A stretch of DNA of 64,000 nucleotides from an uncultured Prevotella sp. (GCA_900315545.1 OMZM01000005.1:62001-126000), one strand, 5' to 3'; counted from the stretch's first letter, positions 1 through 10,009 are shown. The notes: a model not told the origin generated them from the sequence alone. Numbers and translations: made by a program.

Positions 1-1435
1 CACTGTTCAGGCAGAGTCGCTGCCCGTCGTCGTAAGCCACTATAGGGTATCTGGCTATGAAACGGTAAATCAGTTTCTCCTCAGCCCTGTACATAGCCTC
101 GTCGGCACACTGCTGAAATGTCTCCGGCTTGTATTCGACGTAAGCAGAAGGCTCCCTCATGCCGAAACAGCCCACATCCCTGCCCCTGTATATTGGTTCT
201 GCGCCCGCCGTGCAACGGGTCTTTATCTTTCGTCTGTTGTCTCCCGTAACAATTCCCAGCGCCCATCGGCTGTGGGACAGGTCATCGTGGCGGCGGCTTT
301 CTATCTTTTCCACAATCCGCAAGTCTACGTCTGTAAGGCTCTCTGTCCTTATCGTAGACGTGTCAATGTCGCTTGGCGTAAGCTCCACCACCTGCCTGCC
401 AGTCGCCCTTGCCACCTCGTAGACCTGCCTGCTGCTATGACCTGCCGAGAGCGTCAGGCTGAAATAGTCCGTGAATACTCCGTCGAAACGACCCTCATAC
501 ATTGTCAGTCGCCTGATGGCAGTTGTTGCCAATATGTGCTTGCGTATATTCCTGTGAGCGTTTATCTTTATCAGCGATGTCGGCAACAGGAAGCCAAGCC
601 TCCCGTTCCGCTTCATCATGCCGATGGAGTTTGCAAGAAACATCGACGAGCGTTCACGTGTTCTCAGCGCCACATCGCTTGCGCTGCGCGCGCCGTGCCT
701 GTCGGTTCCCCACGGCGGATTGGTGTAAATATAGTCGAATGTGTCGGGTATGACAGCATTGTCATTGCTGTTTGCAGAGGTCAGTGCCAGAAAGTCAGCA
801 CAATAAATCTGCGGCTCGAAGTCGCAGTCGGCATATTTTGCCAGCAGATTAGTCCTTGCTATCATCACTGCCGTAGGGTCTATGTCCAGTCCGTACAGGC
901 AGCTTGGACTGTCGGCATTTGCCTTCAGCAGGAAAGCCCCACTGCCGCAGCATGGGTCGAGCAGCGTCTCATCTTTTCCAACCACGACATCGGCAAGCAT
1001 TTCGCCTGCCACGCGACTGTTAGTATAGTATTGTCCCAAGACGTTACGCTTGCCCTCGCTGGTCATCGACTGGTAGACATAACCTATCAGGTCGTCGTCG
1101 TCAGACCATATCTCAGGCTCCACGTTGATGCCCGGCACTGCACTTAAATCCTGCCTGCAAATGGCTTTCCTCACGTTGTCGCGGTCAAATATGCCCCTGT
1201 GTTTCAGTTTTTCCACGCACAGCGTATAGACAATGTCTTCCGTCGCAGCATCCATGCCGGCTAAGGCAGCCAGCAGTCGGCGAGCGTTTTCATTAGCCAC
1301 ATAGTCGTCTGCCTTTATCTTTCTTTCCGACAGAGTCTTGTTTGCACGCCTCGTCAGACGCCTCTCGCCGTCAACACCGAGCCTGTGCCAGTTGCTTATC
1401 GTTGCCTTGCTTATGCTTAGGTTTGTGCCTGCCAT
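1..1435 (-). CDS. N-6 adenine DNA methyltransferase (TaqI/Eco57I-like), 3' end beyond window
   Basis: The frame is open from an ATG at 1433-1435 to the window edge, giving about 478 residues without the C-terminus. Residues 134-139 read GQYYTN, like the GQ(F/Y)xTP block of type I and IIG methyltransferases. DPCCGSG (about 160-166) is SAM-binding motif I and NPPW (239-242) is the catalytic motif IV of amino-methyltransferases, so adenine-N6 methylation of DNA is the likely reaction. Residues 1-20 (ISKATISNWHRLG) resemble a small helix-turn-helix, and the truncated tail should hold a target-recognition domain. It starts 12 bp after coaD on the same strand and probably ends the ruvB-coaD operon. 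No endonuclease or specificity gene is visible on this side, so an orphan methylase and an R-M system continuing to the left are both possible. Confidence 0.8.
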   Translation of the reverse strand, partial: MAGTNLSISKATISNWHRLGVDGERRLTRRANKTLSERKIKADDYVANENARRLLAALAGMDAATEDIVYTLCVEKLKHRGIFDRDNVRKAICRQDLSAVPGINVEPEIWSDDDDLIGYVYQSMTSEGKRNVLGQYYTNSRVAGEMLADVVVGKDETLLDPCCGSGAFLLKANADSPSCLYGLDIDPTAVMIARTNLLAKYADCDFEPQIYCADFLALTSANSNDNAVIPDTFDYIYTNPPWGTDRHGARSASDVALRTRERSSMFLANSIGMMKRNGRLGFLLPTSLIKINAHRNIRKHILATTAIRRLTMYEGRFDGVFTDYFSLTLSAGHSSRQVYEVARATGRQVVELTPSDIDTSTIRTESLTDVDLRIVEKIESRRHDDLSHSRWALGIVTGDNRRKIKTRCTAGAEPIYRGRDVGCFGMREPSAYVEYKPETFQQCADEAMYRAEEKLIYRFIARYPIVAYDDGQRLCLNS

Positions 1436-1447
1436 CTACATATTAGC

Positions 1448-1921
1448 TTACTTGTCGGAGTCTTTATTGCCCTCTTCGGTTTTCGGAAGGAAACCTGACA
1501 CGTCGCGACCAAAGAACTGCAACTCCCTCACCAGTGTCGACGAGATGCTTGCAAGGTGCGGCTCGGCAAAGAGCAGCAGCGTCTCTATGCCGCCTATCTG
1601 CCTGTTCACTTCTGCCTGTTCGCGCTCATATTCAAAGTCCTTTACCGACCTCACGCCCCTGACAATACATGTTGCACCAGTGCGTTTGGCAAGGTCTACG
1701 GTCAGGTCGCTGTATGCCACTACGTCTACACGGTCTGTCATTTCGGCAAAAACCTTCCTAATGTAGTCCGTGCGCCTGGCTACGTCGCTTTCCGTATGTT
1801 TCAGTTTGCTGACGGCAACACCTATCACTACCCTGTCGAACAGTCCCAGCGCACGTTCTACTATAGACTCGTGCCCGATGGTGAAAGGGTCGAATGTACC
1901 TGTAAATAAAGCTGTTGTCAT
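1448..1921 (-). CDS. coaD: Phosphopantetheine adenylyltransferase
   Basis: This cytosolic enzyme transfers AMP from ATP to 4'-phosphopantetheine, the fourth step of coenzyme A synthesis. The 157 residues fit the usual 155-165. GTFDPFTIGH (8-17) is the nucleotidyltransferase (T/H)xGH signature, RGVR (88-91) matches the conserved RG(L/V)R loop, and ISSTLVR (126-132) is the second ATP-binding motif. The ATG is followed directly by a typical TALFTGTFDP strand. The gene lies 21 bp after ruvB and 12 bp before the methyltransferase, so the three are probably cotranscribed from the promoter at 3001-3031. Confidence 0.97.
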   Translation of the reverse strand: MTTALFTGTFDPFTIGHESIVERALGLFDRVVIGVAVSKLKHTESDVARRTDYIRKVFAEMTDRVDVVAYSDLTVDLAKRTGATCIVRGVRSVKDFEYEREQAEVNRQIGGIETLLLFAEPHLASISSTLVRELQFFGRDVSGFLPKTEEGNKDSDK

Positions 1922-1942
1922 GTTTCAGATATGTATTTGTTG

Positions 1943-2977
1943 TCAGAACAATTCCTGCTGCATGGTATTGTTGTCAAACCTGTTTCGTCCGAGATGACTG
2001 TAAGCCAGGTCTGTAACCATTCGTCCGCGAGGCGTACGCTTTATGAAACCTTCCATTATCAGGTATGGCTCATACACTTCTTCCAGCGTTCCGGCATCTT
2101 CGCCTATTGCCGTCGCAATGGTCGTCAGTCCGACAGGACCACCCTTGAACTTGTCGATGATGGTAAGCAGTATCTTATTGTCTATTTCGTCGAGTCCATA
2201 CTGGTCTATGTTCAGCATCGTCAGGGCAAACTGTGCTATGCTTGTGTCTATGCAACCGTTGCCCTTCACCTGTGCAAAGTCGCGCACACGCCGCAGCAGA
2301 GCATTGGCTATTCGTGGCGTTCCTCTCGAGCGTCGGGCTATCTCTACGGCAGCATCGTCGTCTACAGGCACACCGAGTATTGATGCCGAGCGTTTCAGTA
2401 TGCGGGTCAGTGTCTGCGGGTCGTAGTATTCAAGGTGCAGGTTTATGCCGAAACGTGCACGCAGTGGAGCCGTGAGCAGACCGCTGCGCGTCGTGGCACC
2501 CACGAGCGTAAACGGATTGAGGTCTATCTGTATTGAGCGTGCCGACGGTCCCTTGTCTATCATAATGTCTATGCGGTAGTCCTCCATAGCCGAGTACAGA
2601 TACTCCTCCACCACTGGCGACAGTCGGTGTATCTCGTCTATGAACAGCACGTCGCGCGGCTCCAGCGACGTCAGTATGCCGGCAAGGTCGCCCGGCTTGT
2701 CGAGCACGGGTCCGCTTGTCAGCTTGAAGCCAACACCCAGTTCGTTGGCTATGATGTTCGAGAGCGTGGTCTTTCCGAGTCCGGGAGGACCGTGCAGCAG
2801 TGAGTGGTCGAGTGGCTCGCCGCGAAACTTGGCAGCCTCGACGAAGATGCGAAGGTTCTCCACAACTTTCGTCTGACCGCTAAAGTCGTCGAAGTTCAGC
2901 GGGCGCAAGGCGTTCTCAAAGTCTTTTTCACCCTTTGAGTAGCCTTCCTGACGTATGTCGAAGTCGTTGTCTGTCAT
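1943..2977 (-). CDS. ruvB: Holliday junction branch-migration ATPase RuvB
   Basis: RuvB is the AAA+ motor that drives branch migration of Holliday junctions together with RuvA, and it is resolved by RuvC. The 344 residues are full length. Walker [10 protein letters not shown] (63-71), Walker B LFIDEIH (about 115-121), sensor-1 GATTRSG and the C-terminal winged-helix with RTPRGR are all present. It is the first gene of a minus-strand operon with coaD and the methyltransferase. A near-consensus promoter lies just upstream at 3001-3031, giving a leader of only about 15-20 nt. ruvA and ruvC are not in this window. Confidence 0.98.
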   Translation of the reverse strand: MTDNDFDIRQEGYSKGEKDFENALRPLNFDDFSGQTKVVENLRIFVEAAKFRGEPLDHSLLHGPPGLGKTTLSNIIANELGVGFKLTSGPVLDKPGDLAGILTSLEPRDVLFIDEIHRLSPVVEEYLYSAMEDYRIDIMIDKGPSARSIQIDLNPFTLVGATTRSGLLTAPLRARFGINLHLEYYDPQTLTRILKRSASILGVPVDDDAAVEIARRSRGTPRIANALLRRVRDFAQVKGNGCIDTSIAQFALTMLNIDQYGLDEIDNKILLTIIDKFKGGPVGLTTIATAIGEDAGTLEEVYEPYLIMEGFIKRTPRGRMVTDLAYSHLGRNRFDNNTMQQELF

Positions 2978-3000
2978 TATGAATAGTTGATGTTTGTTTG

Positions 3001-3031
3001 CAAAGTTACAAATTATGTGGGAAACATCAAA
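3001..3031 (-). promoter_or_regulatory. Promoter of the ruvB operon
   Basis: Read on the minus strand, TTTG (3031-3028) is followed after 19 nt by TAACTTTG (3008-3001), matching the Bacteroidetes -33/-7 pattern TTTG-N19..21-TAnnTTTG. Transcription would start near 2994, just before the ruvB ATG. Confidence 0.75.
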
Positions 3032-3211
3032 AAATATTTGCCACGTCTTGACGCTTTTTCTCGTTACAATACATTATTATATTAATAGCATCTGCTGTTT
3101 TTTTGCTGCGAGAGAAAGACTAAACGCGTACAATAAATATACACTTTGCAAACATTATCGACTAATAAATAACATTTTGATGATAAATATTAAAAGATTT
3201 ATTACAAAAAG

Positions 3212-3243
3212 TTTGGTGGATTAAATAAATTTAATTATATTTG
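3212..3243 (+). promoter_or_regulatory. Promoter of the anchor-J surface protein gene
   Basis: TTTG at 3212-3215, a 20-nt spacer and TATATTTG at 3236-3243 give a textbook Bacteroidetes promoter. The predicted start near 3250 leaves a leader of about 65-70 nt before the ATG at 3319. The rest of the 2978-3318 gap is AT-rich; I see no gene in it. Confidence 0.75.
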
Positions 3244-3560
3244 CAAAACAGAAGTATAATAATACTAAAAACATTATAACATATTTTACATTTATCACTA
3301 ACTAAAAAATCAAGGCTTATGAAGAAGAGTTTACTTATTCTTTTGTGTGCATTAGGATTGCCGATTGCAATGAGTGCACAACTGCAAGAGCGCAAAGCAA
3401 GCAAGATGCTTGACGGTATGCGTACAGTGAACACAGCAGGCAAGTACAACGCTCCAGCCAAAGAAGGCGAAGAAGAACCTACTCCCGTTGAGCTGGTTGC
3501 TCCAATGTATCTACCGTAGTTGAGACAGGCAACAACTGGGCAAAGACAGACTGGCTGCCT

Positions 3561-5891
3561 GTGGCTGACGAAAGCGAATGGAAGATTCGTCTTACACAAC
3601 CTTTTGCTGCAGGAAGCCAAACATGGGGATTCGACGACGGAACAGTTGGCGAATGGACAAATATTGATGCCGACGGAGACGGCAGAAAATGGATTAACGT
3701 AAGCGGTACAAGCTATGAACAATATTGCTACGACAGCAATGGTGCCATTGTTTCTCAAAGTTATTACAATGGTGCGCTTACTCCAGACAACTGGCTTATT
3801 TCGCCACAAGTTACATTAGGCGGAACATTCACTCTCTATGCAAGGGGTCAGGGTCCTCCTTACGAGAAAGAGCATTTCGGTGTTTTCGTTTCTACAACAG
3901 ACACTGAGACTGCCAGTTTCACGCAAGTGGGCGAGACTATTGAGACGACAGACGGTTGGACTCTGTATTCTTTCGACCTGAGCGCATACGAAGGACAGCA
4001 AGGCTACATCGCCGTGCGCCACTTCGACTGTACAGACATGAACATTCTGTGTGTTGATGAATTTGCACTGATACCTGCTTCTTCGGTAGAAGTGCCAGAA
4101 ATCATCATCGAGCCTGTTACAGAGCATCCTTACACTATCACATGGCTTGAGGCTGGCATGACATACGAAATTCAGGTTGCAGCCGTAAGAGACGGTGAGG
4201 TCAGCGACTGGTCTGGCGCCGTACGTTTCAAGACAACCAACGAGGCAGGACAGATGCCTGTAGACGTTGCCGTTAACGAGGTTACCGACAAGACTGCTGA
4301 GGTTACATGGGTTGGCAACGACGGTGAACAGTTCAATGTTCGCTATCGCGAATATCTTGAATTCCCGACATTCACTTGGGATTTCGAGGAAGGCATAGAA
4401 GGCTGGACGCAGATTGATGCCGACGGCGACGGAAAAATGTGGACACACCATCTCAACAACACTGGCACTGGGAATTATTCAGTTAACAGTGGTGTTGGCT
4501 CTATCATCTCGGCAAGTTATGATTATGTCGACCTGACTCCAGACAACTGGATGATTTCTCCTGAGGTTGAGCTTGGTGCATCTGTCTCTCTCTGGGCAGG
4601 AGCGCAGGATCCGAAATGGCCTGACGAGCACTTCGCTGTTTATGTAACTACTGGCGACCCGACCAACACAGAGAACTTTGTTGAGGTTATTCCTGAGTCA
4701 GTTGCTACAGGTGGTGTTTTGACACAATACACCGGAAATACCAGCGAATATGCCGGACAGATGGGTTACGTTGCTATCCGCCACTTCAACTGCAAAGGTC
4801 AGTTCTATCTGGTTGTTGACGACGTTACAATAATTTATCCACGCGAAGACGGACGCACAGAGCCGGAATGGACAGTAGCAGAAAACGCTACAAGCCCTTA
4901 CGCTATCGAAGGATTGGCTCCTGAAACAGAATACGAAGTACAGGTACAGACTGTAGGCAACGAAGAATGGACAGAGTCTGTACGCTTCACAACTCTCGAG
5001 CAGCAGGCTGAGCAGCCAGTTACTCCAATAGAAGTGACAGAGCAGGAAGTTGGCGAAGACTATGCTACTATCGGCTGGACAGGCAACGGCGAAACATCTT
5101 GGAACGTTCGCTACCGCAAGCACGTTGAGAATTCTCTCTGGGACTTTGAAGAAGGTGCCGAAGGTTGGACAATGATTGACGCTGACGGCGACGGATTCGA
5201 ATGGCTACACGTTGCAAATGATGGCAATAAATCTCACAGCGGAAGTGGTGTTATGACATCAATCAGCTATAACAACACGGATGGTTCTGCTCTGACACCA
5301 GACAACTGGCTCGTTTCTCCTGAGGTAGCTCTTGACGGAACACTCACGTTCTGGGCAGTAGGACAGGATCCGAGTTGGGCTGCTGAACACTTCGCAGTTT
5401 ACGCTTCTACAGGCGACCCGACAAACACTGCAAGCTTCGTTGAAATCATGCCTGAGACCGTTGCGACAGGCGAAATAACAGAATACACCGTAGACCTCAC
5501 TGCATACGCAGGACAGAAGGGATACATCGCATTCCGCCACTTCAACTGCACTGACATGTTCCGCCTGAACATCGACGACGTGACTATCACAGTTCCTGAA
5601 TACGAATGGACGGTAGTGGAAGGCGTAACAGAAAATCCTTACACCATCGAAGGTCTTGATGGTGGCGTAGCATACGACTTCCAGGTACAGGCTATCGGCG
5701 AGGCTGGCGACGTGAGCGAATGGTCAGAGACAATGACATTCACAACATCTATGCCTGATGCTATCGTTGAAGTAGCAAGCGAAACTACTGCAAACAACGT
5801 TTGGTACAACATCAACGGTGCACGCCTCAACGGAAAACCAGTACAGAAGGGTATCTACATACTCAACGGAAAGAAGGTTATGGTAAAGTAG
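3561..5891 (+). CDS. Main reading frame of the anchor-J/FN3 surface protein
   Basis: This 776-residue frame holds nearly all of the mature protein, but its first ATG is internal to the original gene and lacks a signal peptide. It contains three choice-of-anchor J (MAM-like) beta-sandwich units, recognisable by WDFEEGxEGWTxIDADGDG, TPDNWxxSPEV, FAVYxxTGDP and a terminal xxxDDVTI strand. Each is followed by a fibronectin type III-like unit (YEVQVxxxGxxxxWSExxxFTT). The C-terminus (about the last 30 residues, WYNINGAR...GIYILNGKKV) resembles the short beta-strand tails of exported Prevotella proteins and may be a sorting signal. Its target is unknown; such domains usually mediate adhesion or glycan/protein binding at the cell surface. 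As written it would not be exported. Confidence 0.7.
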   Translation: MADESEWKIRLTQPFAAGSQTWGFDDGTVGEWTNIDADGDGRKWINVSGTSYEQYCYDSNGAIVSQSYYNGALTPDNWLISPQVTLGGTFTLYARGQGPPYEKEHFGVFVSTTDTETASFTQVGETIETTDGWTLYSFDLSAYEGQQGYIAVRHFDCTDMNILCVDEFALIPASSVEVPEIIIEPVTEHPYTITWLEAGMTYEIQVAAVRDGEVSDWSGAVRFKTTNEAGQMPVDVAVNEVTDKTAEVTWVGNDGEQFNVRYREYLEFPTFTWDFEEGIEGWTQIDADGDGKMWTHHLNNTGTGNYSVNSGVGSIISASYDYVDLTPDNWMISPEVELGASVSLWAGAQDPKWPDEHFAVYVTTGDPTNTENFVEVIPESVATGGVLTQYTGNTSEYAGQMGYVAIRHFNCKGQFYLVVDDVTIIYPREDGRTEPEWTVAENATSPYAIEGLAPETEYEVQVQTVGNEEWTESVRFTTLEQQAEQPVTPIEVTEQEVGEDYATIGWTGNGETSWNVRYRKHVENSLWDFEEGAEGWTMIDADGDGFEWLHVANDGNKSHSGSGVMTSISYNNTDGSALTPDNWLVSPEVALDGTLTFWAVGQDPSWAAEHFAVYASTGDPTNTASFVEIMPETVATGEITEYTVDLTAYAGQKGYIAFRHFNCTDMFRLNIDDVTITVPEYEWTVVEGVTENPYTIEGLDGGVAYDFQVQAIGEAGDVSEWSETMTFTTSMPDAIVEVASETTANNVWYNINGARLNGKPVQKGIYILNGKKVMVK
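3630..5735 (+). repeat. Three tandem anchor-J plus FN3 coding repeats
   Basis: Three units of roughly 750 bp begin near 3627, 4377 and 5139, each at a GWDFEEG-like or WGFDDGT-like motif and each ending with an FN3-like segment. Units 2 and 3 are closer to each other than to unit 1, sharing TGDPTNT and the VATG-centred stretch, which suggests a late duplication. Recombination between units could change repeat number. Confidence 0.7.
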
Positions 5892-5920
5892 TTTGAACGT
5901 AAACTTATCAATAAACACAA

Positions 5921-5956
5921 GGATGCGCTTCGCATGAAGCGCATCCTTTGTTTTTG
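5921..5956 (+). terminator. Intrinsic terminator after the surface protein gene
   Basis: A perfect 11-bp stem (GGATGCGCTTC at 5921-5931 with GAAGCGCATCC at 5936-5946) closes a GCAT loop and is followed by TTTGTTTTT. It begins 30 bp after the stop codon. Confidence 0.92.
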
Positions 5957-6285
5957 CATCTGCCTGTCGGCTTGTGGACAATTAGCGTTTTTACGTATTT
6001 TCCAGACAAATTGTCAACATCCTGCAAGCCAGCATATTACGACCGCTGACACAGGCACTTCCGACCCACCGGCGCCAGCTGTCTCTGACACTTTGCCGAA
6101 ACACGGAAATTACAGACCGTCTGTAACGGCGTGACAGATAAGTTGTAACACCTTTACAGCATAGTTGTAACAGGATTACAAGATACTTGTAAAAATCCTG
6201 TAAAATGCATATTGTTTTGTTTTCTGCATGAGATACGCATCGACAGCGCTGCCTATCTGCCTGTCAGTGGCTTGAGAGCAGAGCG
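5957..6285. other. Intergenic stretch with a nested hairpin; no gene seen
   Basis: No convincing ORF is present between the terminator and the sufS stop. Near 6140-6200 the motif (A)GTTGTAAC occurs twice. A nested hairpin spans 6170-6201: outer arms ACAGGATT/AATCCTGT and inner arms ACAAG/CTTGT. No clean T-run follows it on either strand, so calling it the sufS terminator would be speculative. Confidence 0.4.
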
Positions 6286-7500
6286 TCAGAACATGGCTGC
6301 GACGCGCTTCAGTGCGTCGGCAAAGGCGTCAACTTCGGCTATTGTGTTGTATAAGGCAAACGACGCCCTTACCGTTCCGGCTATGCCCAGACGCGTCATC
6401 AGCGGCTGCGCACAGTGATGTCCGGTGCGCACGGCTATGCCCAGACGGTCGAGCAGCGTGCCTATGTCGAGATGATGGATGTTTCCAACGTTGAACGATA
6501 CGACGGCATCCGACGGCGACCGATGTCCGTAGACCGTGATGCCCTCTATCTCGCTGAGCCTCTTCAGGCAGTGTTCGGTTAGCTGCTGCTCATGCTGCTG
6601 AATATTGTCGAAGCCTATTTTTTCAATGTAGTCGATAGCCGTAGCAAGCCCGTGAGTGGCAACGTAGTCGGGCGTGCCAGCCTCAAACTTGAACGGCAGC
6701 GCGGCGTAGGTTGTCTTCTCGAAGCTCACCTTGTCTATCATCTCGCCTCCGCCCTGATACGGCGGTAGTTTCTCAAGCCACTCCTCTCTGCCGTAGAGTA
6801 CGCCTATGCCAGTCGGACCATACATCTTATGTCCTGAGAAAGCATAGAAGTCGCACCCCAGACTGCGCACGTCGACGGCGAAATGTGGCGTGCTCTGCGC
6901 TCCGTCGATGAATATCGGAACGCCGTGTTCGTGGGCAATGGCAGTCATCTGCCCTACCGGGTTGACCAGTCCGAGCACGTTGCTGACATGCGCCACGCTA
7001 ACCATTCGCGTACGCTCGGAGAACATCTGCCTGTAAGCCTCCATGTCTATCTGTCCGTCGTCGACTATGGGAATGGCTCTCAGTCGTGCTCCCACGCGCT
7101 CAGCCTGCATCTGCCACGAGACGATGTTGCTGTGGTGCTCCATCGTCGAGACTATTATCTCGTCGCCCTCGCCAACATATTGTCGGCAGAAAGAGGCAGC
7201 CACAAGGTTGATAGCCTCCGTCGTTCCGCGCGTGAAGACAATCTCCTCCGTCTTCTCGGCATTGATAAACTCGCGCACCTTCTCGCGTGCAGCCTCGTGC
7301 AGGTCGGTGGCTTGCTGCGAGAGATAGTGAACTCCGCGATGCACGTTGGCATTGACGTTGAGATACTCCTCACGCATGGCATCGAGCACTTGCAGTGGCT
7401 TTTGCGTCGTCGCGGCATTATCGAGATACACCAGCTGACGGTTGTAGACCGTGCGGCTGAGTATCGGGAAATCATGACGTATGTTGTCTATGTCGTACAT
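6286..7500 (-). CDS. sufS: Cysteine desulfurase SufS
   Basis: SufS is a PLP enzyme that removes sulfur from cysteine and passes it as persulfide to the SUF iron-sulfur cluster scaffold. From the ATG at 7498-7500 (MYDIDNIRHDFP) the protein has 404 residues, the usual size. AATTQKP near residue 30, the PLP lysine in SGHKMYGPTG and the catalytic cysteine in RTGHHCAQP are visible. The frame is open further upstream into pnp, but that extension is low-complexity sequence antisense in character to the pnp tail and is not protein-like. It follows pnp by 148 bp on the same strand. sufBCD genes are not in the window. Confidence 0.95.
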   Translation of the reverse strand: MYDIDNIRHDFPILSRTVYNRQLVYLDNAATTQKPLQVLDAMREEYLNVNANVHRGVHYLSQQATDLHEAAREKVREFINAEKTEEIVFTRGTTEAINLVAASFCRQYVGEGDEIIVSTMEHHSNIVSWQMQAERVGARLRAIPIVDDGQIDMEAYRQMFSERTRMVSVAHVSNVLGLVNPVGQMTAIAHEHGVPIFIDGAQSTPHFAVDVRSLGCDFYAFSGHKMYGPTGIGVLYGREEWLEKLPPYQGGGEMIDKVSFEKTTYAALPFKFEAGTPDYVATHGLATAIDYIEKIGFDNIQQHEQQLTEHCLKRLSEIEGITVYGHRSPSDAVVSFNVGNIHHLDIGTLLDRLGIAVRTGHHCAQPLMTRLGIAGTVRASFALYNTIAEVDAFADALKRVAAMF

Positions 7501-7648
7501 TGGCTGTATGTGTTGTTGTCTGTTTGTCTGAACGACAGTTCCGGCATTCGCCTGCACGTCGTCAGAAAATCGTTTCGGGAAGCATACCACGCCCGCTAAC
7601 AGACATGATACCTCCCCGAAATGAATAGTTTTTCTGCTTTTTGCTATA

Positions 7649-10009
7649 TTATTCCACGTCAGAGATGTGGTCGAGCGAGTCGTTGAAGTCGCGCGGCTCA
7701 CGCTCAGCCAGTGGGTCGTGGTAGTCGCTGAAGTGTTGCTGCGACTGTCCGTTGCCGTTCTGACGGTGCTCATCGCGGTGGTTGTTGCGTTCCGGACGCT
7801 CGCCACGCTGACGGCGCTCATTGCCGAAGCGGTCGTTGCGCTCCGGACGCGGACGACGCTCGCGCTCTACATATCCTTCTGGTTTCGGTATCAGCACCTT
7901 GTGAGAGAGCTTGTACTTGCCCGTCTTCGGGTCTATCTCCATCAGCTTGACAGTAATCTTGTCTCCCTCCTTCAGTCCTGCAGCCTCAACGGTTTCGAGA
8001 CGCTTCCAGTCTATCTCGCTGATGTGGAGCAGTCCGTCCTTGCCCGGCATTATCTCTACGAAACAGCCGTAAGGCATGATGCTTCTCACCGTTCCTTCGT
8101 ACACCTCTCCTACTTCTGGTATGGCAACGATGGCACGAATCTTCTTTATCGCACCCTCGATGGACTCTCCGTTAGGCGCACTGACCTGTACCTTGCCTAC
8201 GCCATCAACCTCGTCGATTGTAATGACAGAACCCGTTTCTTCCTGAATCTGCTGGATAATCTTTCCGCCAGGACCGATGACAGCACCGATAAACTCCTTC
8301 GGAATGTCGAAAGCTTCGATGCGCGGAACATGCGGCTTGAGTTCTGCACGCGGCTCAGCAATGCAGTCGGTTATCTTGCCCAAGATATGCTCACGTCCAG
8401 CCTTAGCCTGCATGAGCGCCTTCTCAAGAATATCGAATGACAGACCGTCGCACTTGATGTCCATCTGCGTTGCTGTCAGACCGTCGCGCGTACCGGTAGT
8501 CTTGAAGTCCATGTCGCCGAGATGGTCCTCATCGCCGAGAATGTCAGAGAGAACTGCATACTTGTCTTCGCCCGGATTCTTTATCAGACCCATAGCAATA
8601 CCGCTGACTGGCTTCTTCATAGGCACGCCGGCATCCATCAGAGCCATCGTACCTGCGCAGACAGTAGCCATCGACGATGAGCCGTTAGACTCCAGAATCT
8701 GCGAAACAAGACGCACTGTGTAAGGGAAGTCGGCAGGTATCTGGTCTTTCAGAGCTCGCCATGCGAGGTGTCCGTGTCCTATCTCGCGGCGTCCGACACT
8801 GCGCTGAGCCTTAGCCTCGCCCGTACAGAACGGCGGGAAGTTGTAGTGAAGCAGGAATCGCATGTAGTTCTTGTCGAGAACATCGTCTACGAGTTTCTCG
8901 TCGAGTTTAGTTCCGAGCGTACATGTCGTGATGCTCTGCGTTTCGCCACGCGTGAAGAGCGAACTTCCGTGAGGCATTGGCAGAGGCTCTGTCTCGCACC
9001 AGATAGGACGTATCTGGTCTGTCCTTCTGCCATCGAGACGTATTCCCTCGTCGAGGATGCAACGACGCATGGCATCGCGCATGACGTCGTGGTAGTAGCG
9101 CGCCATAAGTGCAGCTTTCTCCTCGAGCTCGTCTTCGCTCATGTCGGCATGAGCCGCATTGTATTCCTCCTTGAACTGCTCAAGTATCTGGTCGAAAGCC
9201 TCCTGGCGTGCGCTCTTATCGAGTGCCTGCTTGGTTACCTCGTAGGCTTTCTGATAAAGTTCCTTGTTGACCTGCTCGCGAAGCTCCTCGTCGTTGATTT
9301 CGTGGTCATACTCGCGCTTCACGTCCTTGCCGAGTTCCTTAGAGAGTTCAACCTGCAAGTCGCACATAGGCTTGATGGCTTCCATAGCAGCCTTCAGCGC
9401 GCCCAAGAGGTCTTGCTCTGAAACTTCCTTCATTTCGCCTTCAACCATCATAATGTTCTCGGCAGAAGCACCAACCATTATGTCCATGTCGGCATGCTTC
9501 ATCTCCTCGAATGTAGGGTTGATGACATACTCACCGTTGATGCGTGCCACTCTGACCTCAGATATGGGGCATTCGAACGGAATGTCGGAACAAGCCAGCG
9601 CTGCAGAGGCAGCAAAACCTGCCAGAGCATCGGGCTGATCAACTCCGTCGGCACTGAGAAGCATGATGTTGACATATACTTCCGCATGATAGTTTGACGG
9701 GAAAAGAGGGCGCAATACGCGGTCTACGAGACGAGAAGTGAGAATCTCGTTGTCGCCTGGCTTGCCCTCGCGCTTTGTGAATCCGCCCGGAAAACGTCCT
9801 GCGGCAGCATACTGCTCGCGATAGTCTACCTGCAATGGCATGAAATCTGTTCCCGGAACTGCATCCTTAGCGGCACATACAGTAGCAAGAAGGACGGTAT
9901 TGTTCATTCTCAACATTACAGAACCGTCTGCCTGCTTTGCCACTTTTCCTGTTTCAATCGTGATGGTTCTTCCATCAGACAACTGAACACTTTTTTTAAT
10001 TACGTTCAT
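7649..10009 (-). CDS. pnp: Polyribonucleotide nucleotidyltransferase (PNPase)
   Basis: PNPase degrades RNA 3'-to-5' with phosphate and is a core part of RNA turnover. The 786 residues hold two RNase PH-like domains separated by a helical segment, then a KH domain ([16 protein letters not shown], about 585-600) and an S1 domain ([20 protein letters not shown], about 650-670). After S1 comes an unusual tail of about 75 residues rich in Arg, Asn, Glu and Gln (for example [20 protein letters not shown]), absent from the 711-residue E. coli enzyme and probably a flexible RNA- or partner-binding extension. The ATG at 10009 lies downstream of a TAACTTTG -7 box at 10080-10087. Confidence 0.98.
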   Translation of the reverse strand: MNVIKKSVQLSDGRTITIETGKVAKQADGSVMLRMNNTVLLATVCAAKDAVPGTDFMPLQVDYREQYAAAGRFPGGFTKREGKPGDNEILTSRLVDRVLRPLFPSNYHAEVYVNIMLLSADGVDQPDALAGFAASAALACSDIPFECPISEVRVARINGEYVINPTFEEMKHADMDIMVGASAENIMMVEGEMKEVSEQDLLGALKAAMEAIKPMCDLQVELSKELGKDVKREYDHEINDEELREQVNKELYQKAYEVTKQALDKSARQEAFDQILEQFKEEYNAAHADMSEDELEEKAALMARYYHDVMRDAMRRCILDEGIRLDGRRTDQIRPIWCETEPLPMPHGSSLFTRGETQSITTCTLGTKLDEKLVDDVLDKNYMRFLLHYNFPPFCTGEAKAQRSVGRREIGHGHLAWRALKDQIPADFPYTVRLVSQILESNGSSSMATVCAGTMALMDAGVPMKKPVSGIAMGLIKNPGEDKYAVLSDILGDEDHLGDMDFKTTGTRDGLTATQMDIKCDGLSFDILEKALMQAKAGREHILGKITDCIAEPRAELKPHVPRIEAFDIPKEFIGAVIGPGGKIIQQIQEETGSVITIDEVDGVGKVQVSAPNGESIEGAIKKIRAIVAIPEVGEVYEGTVRSIMPYGCFVEIMPGKDGLLHISEIDWKRLETVEAAGLKEGDKITVKLMEIDPKTGKYKLSHKVLIPKPEGYVERERRPRPERNDRFGNERRQRGERPERNNHRDEHRQNGNGQSQQHFSDYHDPLAEREPRDFNDSLDHISDVE

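Larger units (their letters stand above)
3319..5891 (+). pseudogene. Secreted anchor-J/FN3 repeat protein, disrupted by a frameshift
   Basis: The original gene ran from the ATG at 3319 to the stop at 5891. The first frame gives a signal peptide (MKKSLLILLCALGLPIAMSAQ) and an acidic linker, then stops at 3517-3519. The rest continues in another frame, which is itself closed by a TGA at 3489-3491, so the shift lies between about 3489 and 3519. The joined protein would read on through ...VSTVVETGNNW... without interruption, which points to loss of one base, a sequencing error, or less likely a phase switch. No homopolymer or slippery heptamer is present there. A consensus promoter upstream and an intrinsic terminator downstream are intact, so the lesion is probably recent or artefactual. 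Confidence 0.8.

Noticed and set aside
6170-6201. Nested hairpin as the sufS terminator
   Set aside because: No T-run follows on the sufS strand, so only the hairpin is recorded.
7501-7821. Upstream extension of the sufS frame into pnp
   Set aside because: Ser/Thr/Ala-rich sequence reading the pnp tail in a different frame. SufS similarity begins at MYDIDNIRHDF (7500).
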